From: a virus
Direction: 5' to 3' (one strand)
Length of the DNA: 30,260 nt
Virus record (IMG/VR): IMGVR_UViG_3300029893_000445
Coordinates: 1 to 30,260 of that record
Shown here: positions 1 to 6,289 of the stretch, one piece after another
Numbering within the stretch: the first letter of the stretch is position 1
Layout: every line of letters starts with the position of its first letter
Translations under genes and position numbers: made by a program
The notes under the pieces: generated by a model
Databases searched by the model: none
What the model was told of the DNA's origin: nothing
The model's input: the letters and a program-made list of their open reading frames with translations, nothing else

Positions 1-49
1 TCAAGTAATAGTTTAGTGGTGCTTCTGGTAGTTTTTGTTTTTCGTTCAT
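1..49 (-). CDS. Partial hypothetical protein (N-terminus only)
   Basis: An ATG at 49-47 opens a frame that runs off the left edge; the visible residues are MNEKQKLPEAPLNYYL. A purine-rich GAAGGA lies 6 bases before the ATG and overlaps the 3' end of the upstream gene, as expected for the tightly packed leftward operon. Too little is visible to name it. Confidence 0.5.
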   Translation of the reverse strand, partial: MNEKQKLPEAPLNYYL

Positions 50-51
50 AA

Positions 52-285
52 TTATCCTTCAAACTCTTTTAATTGATTAAACTCGTCTTTAGTCATATTG
101 ATAACCATAACTTTTATTGGCATATAAGGAGTTCTGCCATCTAAACAATCACCAACATACTCAAGTGCTTCCTCTTTAGTTTCAAACACAATGTTAGAAA
201 CAGTGTCATCTACAACTCTATAAAACTTTTGGTAGTCTTCTATCTCACCCCTTACTGTTGGTTTGTTGTCTGTTTGTTTTTTCAT
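52..285 (-). CDS. Hypothetical protein, 77 aa
   Basis: Not recognised. A small mixed-charge soluble protein with no membrane segment and no Cys/His metal motif. The start is well supported: AAGGAGGAG sits about 5 bases before the ATG, one of the best ribosome binding sites in the left arm. The ATG overlaps the stop of the upstream gene (ATGA), so translation is probably coupled. Confidence 0.7.
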   Translation of the reverse strand: MKKQTDNKPTVRGEIEDYQKFYRVVDDTVSNIVFETKEEALEYVGDCLDGRTPYMPIKVMVINMTKDEFNQLKEFEG

Positions 286-419
286 TTCTCCTCCTTTTGT
301 AGGGCTCTAATAAGTCTGTCTCCAAAGTTTCTCTGCCCATCGTGGTATAGACCTATTTCTCCACCTAGCCCAATTGTATAATATTTCTTCTTTTTTTGTT
401 CCTGTTTTTTATTTGTCAT
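282..419 (-). CDS. Hypothetical lysine-rich protein, 45 aa
   Basis: Not recognised. The frame is open further upstream to a GTG at 479, but the ATG at 419 (MTNKKQEQ) is preferred because it overlaps the previous gene (stop 409-411) by only 11 bases and has AAGGA about 11 bases upstream. The N-terminus is a Lys/Gln run, followed by a Gly-rich segment (GLGGEIGLYHDG). It ends in an ATGA overlap with the next gene. Function unknown. Confidence 0.5.
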   Translation of the reverse strand: MTNKKQEQKKKKYYTIGLGGEIGLYHDGQRNFGDRLIRALQKEEK

Positions 420-738
420 GTTTTCTTTTATCCTTGGGTATAACATAAACGGTCTGGTCAAACGTCTTTGTCGTCCCACTATCGTCTTTATACCCTACAC
501 CAAATTGGTGTTTTTTTATTAGTCTTGTGTAATTATCCAAACAGTTATCAAGTTGCTTTTTAAGTTTTTTTTGTTTTTTTCTCTCCTTTTCTTTTCGTTG
601 AATCAACGCTTCCTCGACAATATCCCAAATATGATCAAAATCTATTTCACATCCCTTACACGGTTGTTTGTTGCTGCAGGGGTTTAGGTCGAGATATGCT
701 TGAAAGGCTCTTTGTTTAAGTTTTTTGTTTTTCCTCAT
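409..738 (-). CDS. Hypothetical protein with CxxC motif, 109 aa
   Basis: Not recognised. The N-terminal 20 residues are basic. A Cys-x5-Cys-x2-Cys cluster lies near residues 21-30 (NPCSNKQPCKGCEIDFDH), which could bind one metal together with the nearby His, though a full four-ligand site is not obvious. A very Lys-rich predicted helix follows at residues 48-70. The C-terminal half is polar (GVGYKDDSGTTKTFDQTVYV). The Shine-Dalgarno is weak. First of a run of coupled small genes reading to the left edge. Confidence 0.6.
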   Translation of the reverse strand: MRKNKKLKQRAFQAYLDLNPCSNKQPCKGCEIDFDHIWDIVEEALIQRKEKERKKQKKLKKQLDNCLDNYTRLIKKHQFGVGYKDDSGTTKTFDQTVYVIPKDKRKHDK

Positions 739-765
739 ATCTTTATTTATTGGGCTTGGATTAGA

Positions 766-929
766 TTAAAACTTAAAATCACTATTCTTAAAAAACCTTC
801 CAATCCAAGGTAATTTTATTGCTCCCGCTGTTTTAACCATAAATATTCTTTGCTCTTTGCTCAATTTTAGAAAATCGTCTCCTACTGCCTGCAACAATCT
901 TATAAATTTTTTTTCTCTTTTTTTCTCAT
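766..929 (-). pseudogene. Small ORF interrupted by a frameshift at an A8 run
   Basis: A frame ending in IKLPWIGRFFKNSDFKF-stop (stop 768-766) has good coding character but lacks a usable start in its own frame. An ATG at 929-927 (MRKKEKK) lies one frame away. The two join exactly if ribosomes slip -1, or if one A is missing, at the run of eight A (minus strand, plus-strand T8 at 907-914), which contains an A-AAA-AAA slippery heptamer. The joined product would be about 54 aa. It could be a sequencing error in the homopolymer, a decayed gene, or programmed frameshifting. The stretch 739-1005 holds no other gene that I can support. Confidence 0.4.
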
Positions 930-1005
930 ATATCTTTATTCTTCGGCATTATCTTCAAAAGCTCATGAGAAAAAAGATAAAAGATTTCGTTTAGTTTATT
1001 TTTTT

Positions 1006-1302
1006 TCATTTATTCACTTCTTCAATTATATTGAAATTCCTACCAGTAAAATTCCAACCATTGAAATCACCGCTATTAAAATCCCAACCAATAAAATTCC
1101 AGCTATTAAAACCATTAAAATTCCTATTAGTAAAATTAAATCTTTGATCATCATTTTCTAAATACAAGTTTCGATACTCAACATTTCTTATCTCGTCTCT
1201 TGTAGGTTCAAACTCAATACGGATATCCTCATCAGGAACAATTAAGTCCTTGTCCTTATTTACAAGTTTGGCTAGTTCTTCACTGTTTTTTATGATTATC
1301 AT
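1006..1302 (-). CDS. Pentapeptide-repeat-like protein, 98 aa
   Basis: The C-terminal third has Phe every five residues (for example FNSWN, FIGWD, FNSGD, FNGWN, FTGRN), the period expected of a pentapeptide-repeat right-handed quadrilateral helix; the matching DNA is a degenerate 15-bp tandem repeat at about 1030-1140. The first 50 residues are acidic and not repetitive (LVNKDKDLIVPDEDIRIEFE). Some pentapeptide-repeat proteins mimic DNA and bind gyrase, but nothing here shows that this one does; with only about seven repeats it would be short for that. Its ATG overlaps the stop of the ribbon-helix-helix gene (ATGA), so the two are co-translated and may be functionally linked. Confidence 0.6.
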   Translation of the reverse strand: MIIIKNSEELAKLVNKDKDLIVPDEDIRIEFEPTRDEIRNVEYRNLYLENDDQRFNFTNRNFNGFNSWNFIGWDFNSGDFNGWNFTGRNFNIIEEVNK

Positions 1303-1448
1303 TTTTCTGGTGCTTTCTTTATTGCCTCATTAATAAGTTTTCTGATAACCGCACTAAGCCTTCCTTCAAACCCAACAAGGGCTATCTTTTTAATATATTG
1401 ATATTGCTCTTCTGTAAGCGAAATTGTAAGTCGTCTATCCTTGTTCAT
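1299..1448 (-). CDS. Ribbon-helix-helix (CopG/Arc-like) DNA-binding protein, 49 aa
   Basis: The short protein begins MNKDRRLTISLTEEQYQYI and continues through two predicted helices ending KLINEAIKKAPEK. This is the ribbon-helix-helix pattern: a beta strand with alternating residues (RRLTISL), the TEEQ helix cap, then a second helix after a GRLSAVIR turn. Such proteins dimerise, insert the two-stranded sheet into the DNA major groove and usually repress their own promoter. A TTGACA-N17-TACATT promoter ends one base before its ATG and its spacer carries a small dyad (see 1456-1484), consistent with autorepression. It is coupled to the pentapeptide-repeat gene. Confidence 0.75.
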   Translation of the reverse strand: MNKDRRLTISLTEEQYQYIKKIALVGFEGRLSAVIRKLINEAIKKAPEK

Positions 1449-1455
1449 AATTCAC

Positions 1456-1484
1456 AATGTATCACCAATGATAACATGTGTCAA
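1456..1484 (-). promoter_or_regulatory. Promoter with operator-like dyad before the RHH gene
   Basis: On the minus strand TTGACA (1484-1479), a 17-base spacer and TACATT (1461-1456) predict transcription starting at 1449, one base before the ATG at 1448. Within the spacer TATCA-N4-TGATA forms a dyad that could be the target of the RHH repressor. Confidence 0.65.
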
Positions 1485-1499
1485 GTATCAGTTTGAAGC

Positions 1500-1772
1500 T
1501 CATTTAATATACTTTTCCCTGTACCTTTTTTCAGTCATAGCCGTTACACTTCCCTGTTCCCACACAAGTATTTGGCTTGGAGGCCTAAAGCCTTGTGGCG
1601 TTGGGGGTATCTGATTACTGTTATGGCCTATTATCATGCCGTCATACATTTCTTCGTCTGTCAAATCCTCAAAAAATGGGTCAATACTAAAATGCGCTGG
1701 AAGCTCCTGGCCTCTGAAGTGCTGGATTTTTATTTCCCCTTTGAAATTATCGGGTTGGCTTCTTTCCTTCAT
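1500..1772 (-). CDS. Hypothetical protein, 90 aa
   Basis: Not recognised. Soluble, acidic in the middle (FFEDLTDEEMYDG), Pro-rich (IPPTPQGFRPPS) and ending basic (EKRYREKYIK). No known motif. The ATG at 1772 lies inside the 3' end of the upstream gene (26-base overlap) without a clear Shine-Dalgarno, so translation is probably coupled. Last gene before the RHH promoter. Confidence 0.55.
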   Translation of the reverse strand: MKERSQPDNFKGEIKIQHFRGQELPAHFSIDPFFEDLTDEEMYDGMIIGHNSNQIPPTPQGFRPPSQILVWEQGSVTAMTEKRYREKYIK

Positions 1773-1974
1773 AAACGGTTATAACGGCCACTGGTGTAAT
1801 TGTAGTGGTGTGTACCTCTGTTTCAAGCCCGCTTAATCCTCTGGTGTATATAACCCGTGAGCCTTGAGGGAACTTGTCTTTGGGGACATGGCCAGCATAA
1901 TAATCAATGTTTTTATTGAGTGCCCCAGCCTTGCTTCTGGTTTCACCTAACCAAATGGGTTCACTCTCCTTCAT
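1747..1974 (-). CDS. Hypothetical small protein, 75 aa
   Basis: Not recognised. The start is chosen at the ATG at 1974 (MKESEPIWLGETRSKAGA) because GGAG lies 9 bases upstream and the overlap with the previous gene is only 14 bases; an ATG at 1989 is an alternative. The frame stays open to 2169, but that part shadows another gene. The C-terminal half is beta-rich and Thr/Val-rich (GLETEVHTTTITPVAVITV). It has no membrane segment or metal motif. Confidence 0.5.
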   Translation of the reverse strand: MKESEPIWLGETRSKAGALNKNIDYYAGHVPKDKFPQGSRVIYTRGLSGLETEVHTTTITPVAVITVYEGKKPTR

Positions 1975-2275
1975 CGGGTAATTCTCCATCTGGTGGCAGG
2001 TTTTCCTCCCCATATATAAACACAGGATAATTGCCTGTAAAATTAAAATACATTTCATGGTCAATAGAAGCCGAAAAACCGTTCTTATTAACACGTTCAG
2101 CCTCAGCTTCAATTTTCGTAAGTATCTCGTCACACATGGGGTCAATCCCGTGTTCAAGGACAAGCTCACGGCCTAACTCATGGCTTCTTTTTGCCAATTC
2201 TCCCCACAGGCGTTTTTTATATTCGCCTTCAATATCGGCAACCTTACAGTCCCAATCAACTTCACGTTCTGTCAT
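1961..2275 (-). CDS. Hypothetical protein, 104 aa
   Basis: Not recognised. The start MTEREVDWDCK at 2275 is chosen because its ATG overlaps the phosphoesterase stop (ATGA). Residues 10-60 look like two long amphipathic helices rich in Glu and Lys; the C-terminus is acidic and Pro/Gly-rich (NLPPDGELPDEGE). The position directly behind the phosphoesterase in a coupled arrangement suggests a shared transcript and possibly a shared process. Confidence 0.6.
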   Translation of the reverse strand: MTEREVDWDCKVADIEGEYKKRLWGELAKRSHELGRELVLEHGIDPMCDEILTKIEAEAERVNKNGFSASIDHEMYFNFTGNYPVFIYGEENLPPDGELPDEGE

Positions 2276-3240
2276 AAACCCCATTTTTCATGCGCAGAAA
2301 GTATATCGAAATCTACATCTACTCTTTTTTTGTCACCATAAAGCATTATAGAGGCTCCATACATTTGTTCTGGCAACATTCCCACAAAACCCTCCCTTTG
2401 CCCATATCCGTCGGTTGGTTTATACGCCCCAGCTGAAATATGGGTAATCACATCGGCACGGCCAAATTTTCTAATTGTTTCTTGAGATACTTGTTTTTTG
2501 TGAGTATGAAAATTTATATATATATCAGCATCTTGCAATTCAAATCTCGCTTCTCTATAGGTGGGGTGGTTTTTATTATACATACTGTAACCACGGGCTT
2601 TATGTTGAACTACCAGCTTATAGTCAATCTCTCCACAATGAATTAATACCTCACCAACCCCTTTAATATATGGAGCACCAGACAATTCTGTAAAAACAGC
2701 ATAAGGGTCTCCACCCGTACGCATTTGCCATTTTGAGTCGTGTTCTCCCGATACTCCTATAATAATCTTGCCCCTTAACGCTTGAAAAATTGCCCACATA
2801 GTTTGTTGTTGCTCCGTTAAACTGGCAGCTTGCTCGCCTCCACCTTCTCCGCCCCAGTGAATACCATCAACTAAATCAGCACCTAAAATAACCAGACTGT
2901 TGGGAGTGTTGCGAATGACCTCCAGCTCTTGCCTGACTCTATCGTGGTGTGTTTCTTGGTTCCACAGATGGAGATCGCCCCACATACTAATAATTGAGTT
3001 AGGTTGAATTGTAACTTCTACAAAATTTTCTGACTGTGGAGATAACTCTTTATATTGCTTGGATACTTTACTAGCAATAGCCAAATGTTCATCTGCATCA
3101 CGGGGTAATTTAGATGAGGAATTGTATATAATAGCTGGCAGTTCACCTCTAAATGCTAAATCACGACGTATTTGCTCGGTAGATCGAAAACTTCCGTCTG
3201 GATAATATAAACCACTGTTGTTAGAAATACGCTCTGCCAA
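2272..3240 (-). CDS. Calcineurin-like metallophosphoesterase, 322 aa
   Basis: All five metal-site blocks of the metallophosphatase superfamily are present in order: D-x-H at 89-91 (GDLHLWN), GADLVDG with D122/D125, GEHD at 165-168, an isolated His at 213 (VVQHKARG), and H-x-H at 245-247 (NFHTHKKQ). The third block normally reads GNHD or GNHE; here Glu replaces the metal-binding Asn. Phage members of this family include SbcD-like nucleases and small phosphatases or phosphodiesterases; the substrate cannot be told. About 85 residues precede the catalytic domain and are unrecognised. The start is TTG, fixed by a strong AAAGGAGA 6-7 bases upstream; no ATG lies anywhere near. Confidence 0.82.
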   Translation of the reverse strand: MAERISNNSGLYYPDGSFRSTEQIRRDLAFRGELPAIIYNSSSKLPRDADEHLAIASKVSKQYKELSPQSENFVEVTIQPNSIISMWGDLHLWNQETHHDRVRQELEVIRNTPNSLVILGADLVDGIHWGGEGGGEQAASLTEQQQTMWAIFQALRGKIIIGVSGEHDSKWQMRTGGDPYAVFTELSGAPYIKGVGEVLIHCGEIDYKLVVQHKARGYSMYNKNHPTYREARFELQDADIYINFHTHKKQVSQETIRKFGRADVITHISAGAYKPTDGYGQREGFVGMLPEQMYGASIMLYGDKKRVDVDFDILSAHEKWGL

Positions 3241-3349
3241 TTTTTATCTCCTTTCGTTTAAATTTGGCTTCTTTGAGGAGGACAGTAACCCTTTCATAAT
3301 TTGTATTAGACTTCTTTTTATCTGGGAAAGGATTTTTTTCTGGACTCAT
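3221..3349 (-). CDS. Small basic hypothetical protein, 42 aa
   Basis: The frame begins MSPEKNPFPDKKKSNTNYER and ends KEIKIGRAYF, 42 residues. It spans the phosphoesterase ribosome binding site and overlaps that gene by 20 bases, so its translation could deliver ribosomes to the TTG start. The regular mix of Lys, Val and Leu in the C-terminal half looks coding, but no homologue is recognised and its own ribosome binding site is poor. The rest of the 292 bases between 3240 and 3533 holds the promoter at 3444-3472. Confidence 0.4.
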   Translation of the reverse strand: MSPEKNPFPDKKKSNTNYERVTVLLKEAKFKRKEIKIGRAYF

Positions 3350-3443
3350 CTATTTCTTTTTTGTGCAAATCAAACCAACTATTTCTTTTTAGATACAAAA
3401 GCGGGGAATTCCACATGCTTTAGTTATAAATGATATATAATTT

Positions 3444-3472
3444 CATATAATAAAGAAGTGGAAGAATGTCAA
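3444..3472 (-). promoter_or_regulatory. Promoter for the phosphoesterase operon
   Basis: On the minus strand TTGACA (3472-3467), a 17-base spacer and TATATG (3449-3444) predict a start near 3437, in the only sizeable gap in this part of the left arm. The leader to the small ORF at 3349 would be about 90 bases, so unlike most promoters in the window it is not leaderless. Confidence 0.5.
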
Positions 3473-3532
3473 ATATTGCAAGATGCAAAAATTTTAGAGT
3501 TAGAAAATAAGCGTGTTAATTCAACGATACAA

Positions 3533-4054
3533 TTATTTGTCTATAATTTCACCTTCTAAAATTTCATCAAGTTCAGCTTCTTCTTCTTTTAGCTTTTTAA
3601 GATCATTGTCTAAATCCCGATGGCTTTTCCCCATCAAATCAGCATTTACCCGTAAAGATGAAGATTGCATTTTAGTAGCAGGATACCTGTCTTTAAGTTT
3701 AAGCACCATATCAAGCCCCCTGGCTGCATCAGATAAGCTTGTACGATCTGATTGAAGCCCCCTGGTAACTAGTATCCTTAGATCACGGGCAATTGCCTCA
3801 TCACTGAACCCCCCCTTATCCAGAAGGTTATTAATGTATTTTTGTACTCGATCACGGGATAACACCTCATATACATATTTAGTCTTAACAGCATGGCTAT
3901 TCTTGTAAGCGATAGCAGCAGCTTTCTTAGCAGCCTTACTCATCTCATAGCCTTTATTCAAATATCTTATATATTCTCTACTAAAAACTTCTTCCTTAAG
4001 AGTAACTCCTGTTTTTGGATTAACTGAAATTGGTGTTCCTTTTTCTATTGGCAT
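3533..4054 (-). CDS. Probable terminase small subunit, 173 aa
   Basis: The layout matches phage terminase small subunits: an N-terminal helix-turn-helix region (YIRYLNKGYEMSKAAKKAAA), a segment resembling 'p.v..yi..ll' (VLSRDRVQKYINNLLDKG), a helical stretch where many small subunits read 'd.kdRikAlelLgk' (SDAARGLDMVLKLKDRYP), and a charged coiled C-terminus (DLDNDLKKLKEEEAELDEIL). This subunit would recognise the packaging site and recruit the large terminase. It is unusual in being on the opposite strand and 4.3 kb from the large subunit. Start choice is between ATG at 4054 and TTG at 4060; AAAGGA lies 11 or 5 bases upstream respectively. Confidence 0.55.
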   Translation of the reverse strand: MPIEKGTPISVNPKTGVTLKEEVFSREYIRYLNKGYEMSKAAKKAAAIAYKNSHAVKTKYVYEVLSRDRVQKYINNLLDKGGFSDEAIARDLRILVTRGLQSDRTSLSDAARGLDMVLKLKDRYPATKMQSSSLRVNADLMGKSHRDLDNDLKKLKEEEAELDEILEGEIIDK

Positions 4055-4325
4055 AGACAATTAAATCCTTTCTTTTACATGGTATCACAGTTAAAACAAG
4101 TAAAAAACTCTTATTTTTCCTTTGGGTAACAAACACAAAACCATTACAATACCAATACTCGGTTTTAAACTGATCTGCTCCATATTTAGTCAGTTTTTCA
4201 AAGCGCCTCTGTGAGCTTTTAAACTTGCAGTGAGTGGCAGATTCAAACAAGGTTCTTGCCTGGTCATACTCCAAGCCCCGATCAGTGCATCTTTTTTTTG
4301 CATGGTGTGTAAACTGATAAGCCAT
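4020..4325 (-). CDS. DUF4258-like small protein, 101 aa
   Basis: The start MAYQFTHHAKKRCTDRG at 4325 is fixed by a TAATG overlap with the previous gene. The N-terminus 'FTHHAKKRCTDRGLEYDQA' resembles the 'hA..R...Rgi' opening of the DUF4258 family, and the C-terminal half carries paired strands (FVFVTQRKNKSFLLVLTVIP) as in that fold, which is related to RelE/BrnT-type toxins. No antitoxin partner is evident, so a toxin role is not claimed. Length fits the family. Its stop lies inside the downstream terminase-like gene. Confidence 0.5.
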   Translation of the reverse strand: MAYQFTHHAKKRCTDRGLEYDQARTLFESATHCKFKSSQRRFEKLTKYGADQFKTEYWYCNGFVFVTQRKNKSFLLVLTVIPCKRKDLIVYANRKRNTNFS

Positions 4326-4516
4326 TATTTCTTGATTGCGTGAATTGTAGAATTTCCAACTATCATACATTCCCCGCTTTTAAATTGAATAATAGATTGA
4401 TGTTTCCTTAATTCTTTACTCATTTTGGTTTCATAGTAGATTTGAGCCTGTTTGAGAGTTTTAAAATATCTTCCAATCAAGGCGCCTTTCTTAACTTTAA
4501 TAGTTTCATTTTTCAT
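4325..4516 (-). CDS. Hypothetical basic protein, 63 aa
   Basis: Not recognised. The protein MKNETIKVKKGALIGRYF... is Lys-rich, soluble, and lacks cysteine pairs or membrane segments. Its ATG overlaps the upstream stop (ATGA) and its stop overlaps the downstream start (TAATG), so it is translationally coupled on both sides. This is the best evidence that it is a real gene. Confidence 0.6.
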   Translation of the reverse strand: MKNETIKVKKGALIGRYFKTLKQAQIYYETKMSKELRKHQSIIQFKSGECMIVGNSTIHAIKK

Positions 4517-4821
4517 TTCCCTTTATACAATCGCCAGAATTTCCAATAAAAAAGTCTAAGCTTAGGTACATTTCCTTCATAGTCTTTACAAAACTCATAA
4601 GCACTATTTAGATACTTCCTGTGCTTTTCATTATAGATCCTAAAATGCCTTACCAGGTTGGGCAGCTCTTTCTTGTCCCCAGAGTATTCCTTCCAGACTT
4701 TGAAAGCAAAGGCTTGCCACTCATGTTTTAAAGCATTTTTTTTTGGCTCAAATCTCCTCTCGCCCAGGAGTTCTGCCATGCTCATCATATTCTTCTTTGA
4801 TTTTATCATTGTAGATATCAT
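4513..4821 (-). CDS. Hypothetical aromatic-rich basic protein, 102 aa
   Basis: Not recognised. Predicted almost wholly helical, with many aromatic and basic residues (KHEWQAFAFKVWKEYSGD, RLFYWKFWRLYKGK). Such composition is common in small DNA- or RNA-associated phage proteins, but this is not diagnostic. The start at 4821 overlaps the upstream stop as TAATG; it ends in an ATGA overlap with the next gene. Confidence 0.6.
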   Translation of the reverse strand: MISTMIKSKKNMMSMAELLGERRFEPKKNALKHEWQAFAFKVWKEYSGDKKELPNLVRHFRIYNEKHRKYLNSAYEFCKDYEGNVPKLRLFYWKFWRLYKGK

Positions 4822-5168
4822 TATGTAATTTTTTTAATATTCCTTTTTTTTAATTTTGGTTTACCAACGACTATTGTGAATTTAAAGTGGTAACAAAGCC
4901 CGCTTCTGCACTTAGGGCATTTAATATCTTTCATAATGTGGGGGCGATGGGGGTGATTAGATTCTTCAAAAGTTAATGAAGTTCCTTCTGGATAATAATC
5001 AACTATCCCGCCAACTGTAGCTTCTACTTGAGCAAAGTTAATGATAATGTCCTCCCTGTGGCAGTTAGCGCAGATGACAGGCTCATACCAGTTATCAATT
5101 TTATAAGGAGGGATTAATTGCTCAAGCTTCTCCTCAATCATGTATTTAGTAAATTCCTTTCTACTCAT
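4821..5168 (-). CDS. Zinc-ribbon protein, 115 aa
   Basis: Two CxxC knuckles frame the middle of the protein: CANC in VICANCHRED and CPKC in DIKCPKCRSG, the usual four ligands of a zinc ribbon. Between them is a beta-rich insert with a PEGTSLTFEE segment. The start MSRKEFTKYM at 5168 is chosen over an ATG at 5192 because it overlaps the upstream stop as ATGA. Function unknown; zinc ribbons in phage early regions often bind nucleic acid or host proteins. Confidence 0.65.
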   Translation of the reverse strand: MSRKEFTKYMIEEKLEQLIPPYKIDNWYEPVICANCHREDIIINFAQVEATVGGIVDYYPEGTSLTFEESNHPHRPHIMKDIKCPKCRSGLCYHFKFTIVVGKPKLKKRNIKKIT

Positions 5169-5410
5169 AGCACTTGTTTGACAGGCTCCCAAGGGAAATC
5201 AATTAATTGATAATTCTTACCAGTGAACTTGCTTTTAAATTCTTCTTTCATGGAGTTGGTTAAATACCCCTTCAACGATCTTGATGGGAAGCGCCTCGAA
5301 TCTCCTTGAAATTCAATAATCAGATCCTCGTGTTTTTTAATGCAGTCCTGCACAATGTAATCTCTTACACTGGCGTGGCCCAACCACAATTTTTTAACTT
5401 TTACTATCAT
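5165..5410 (-). CDS. Hypothetical protein, 81 aa
   Basis: Not recognised. Begins MIVKVKKLWLGHASVRDYIV. The early KLWLGHASVRDYIV segment followed by a helix and a basic region (GDSRRFPSRSLKGYL) is distinctive but matches no family that I know. Coupled on both sides by ATGA overlaps. Confidence 0.6.
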   Translation of the reverse strand: MIVKVKKLWLGHASVRDYIVQDCIKKHEDLIIEFQGDSRRFPSRSLKGYLTNSMKEEFKSKFTGKNYQLIDFPWEPVKQVL

Positions 5411-5661
5411 AAATTTAATTTTGTTAAATAAAAATCATCTGGCGAATTTCCTCTTAAAAGCCAGGTGGTCTTTTCTCCTCGGATATACACTATGTAATAA
5501 TCCCTCTTGTGAGATACATTTAAAATCCCCTCAATATCTTCTTGACCTACATCAATCCAATTGTATTTATGTTTTTTTAAATCCCCGCCAAACCAAACTC
5601 TGTTTTTCTTTTTCTCGTCAATCCAGAACTTAATTTGGCTGACTTTGCTTTTCATATTCAT
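5407..5661 (-). CDS. Hypothetical protein, 84 aa
   Basis: Not recognised. Beta-rich, with many Trp and Tyr (KFWIDEKKKNRVWFGGDL, DYYIVYIRGEKTTWLLRG), and ends in an ATGA overlap with the next gene. The start is uncertain: TTG at 5676, ATG at 5661 or ATG at 5655 are all possible and all overlap the upstream gene by 26 to 47 bases. I chose 5661 because GGA lies about 10 bases upstream. Confidence 0.55.
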   Translation of the reverse strand: MNMKSKVSQIKFWIDEKKKNRVWFGGDLKKHKYNWIDVGQEDIEGILNVSHKRDYYIVYIRGEKTTWLLRGNSPDDFYLTKLNL

Positions 5662-5851
5662 TGATATATTTTCCAAGGTAAGTGATAAAATTCGGGTTAG
5701 CGATAATTTGCTTTATATCCATACTATTCATCTGCCAGCCATATTTTTTAGCAATAGAGGCTAAAAAGCGAATCGCAAATAAAACTCTTTTGTATTCGTT
5801 TTGATCAATTGTCATTCCTACCATCTTATAAAAGGTTCTACCATTTGTCAA
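5630..5851 (-). CDS. Hypothetical helical protein, 73 aa
   Basis: Not recognised. Mostly helical (EYKRVLFAIRFLASIAKKYG), with a hydrophobic stretch too short and too charged to be a membrane anchor. The start at 5851 overlaps the upstream stop as ATGA, supporting coupled translation. Function unknown. Confidence 0.6.
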   Translation of the reverse strand: MTNGRTFYKMVGMTIDQNEYKRVLFAIRFLASIAKKYGWQMNSMDIKQIIANPNFITYLGKYINEYEKQSQPN

Positions 5852-6267
5852 TGGGTATTTAATTTTTCTCTCATTGAGGGTTTAAAAGTCGTTGTCTTAG
5901 GATTGTCAAATCCAAATCTACATCCCCAACATTTTTTAAAAGAAGGTGAACGAAGCTGCCTCCCGCATTTTTCGCACCTCCAAGTTCGATACTCATCCCA
6001 GCTGACTATTTTTATATGATCTTGGGATTTTTGATCAAGTTCAGGGACTAGCTCGCCAACAAATTCAATGAAGCGGTTATAGTGATTCCAAATATAGTGA
6101 GCCAGTTCCAGGGCGTCATCTTTAAATTCAGGGCGTTTTTCGGCAAGTAAAACTTTATCGATAAATTCATCCAGAAATTTTTTTCTTGAGAAGCGTTTAT
6201 ATTTTTTTGAATCGTAAAAGTCAATTATTTCTTTCTTAACATTAATTTTGAAAATTTTTTTCGTCAT
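5848..6267 (-). CDS. Zinc-ribbon protein, 139 aa
   Basis: A helical, basic N-terminal two thirds (KKEIIDFYDSKKYKRFSRKK) is followed by a compact zinc ribbon, C-x2-C-x11-C-x2-C (WRCEKCGRQLRS...KKCWGC). The C-terminus is basic and Pro/Thr-containing (PKTTTFKPSMREK). First gene after the structured non-coding stretch 6290-6650 and head of a run of nine coupled genes down to the terminase-like gene; it has no clear promoter or ribosome binding site of its own, so it may be expressed by read-through of the structured region. Function unknown. Confidence 0.65.
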   Translation of the reverse strand: MTKKIFKINVKKEIIDFYDSKKYKRFSRKKFLDEFIDKVLLAEKRPEFKDDALELAHYIWNHYNRFIEFVGELVPELDQKSQDHIKIVSWDEYRTWRCEKCGRQLRSPSFKKCWGCRFGFDNPKTTTFKPSMREKLNTH

Positions 6268-6289
6268 CGTATATTTTTAAACACAACAA

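Noticed and set aside
3318-3416. A 32-residue ORF (MWNSPLLYLKRN...) after the 3444-3472 promoter
   Set aside because: No ribosome binding site, no recognisable composition, and it overlaps the better small ORF at 3221-3349.
4020-4325. A toxin-antitoxin pair involving the DUF4258-like protein
   Set aside because: Neither neighbour looks like an antitoxin, and the family resemblance is limited to short motifs.
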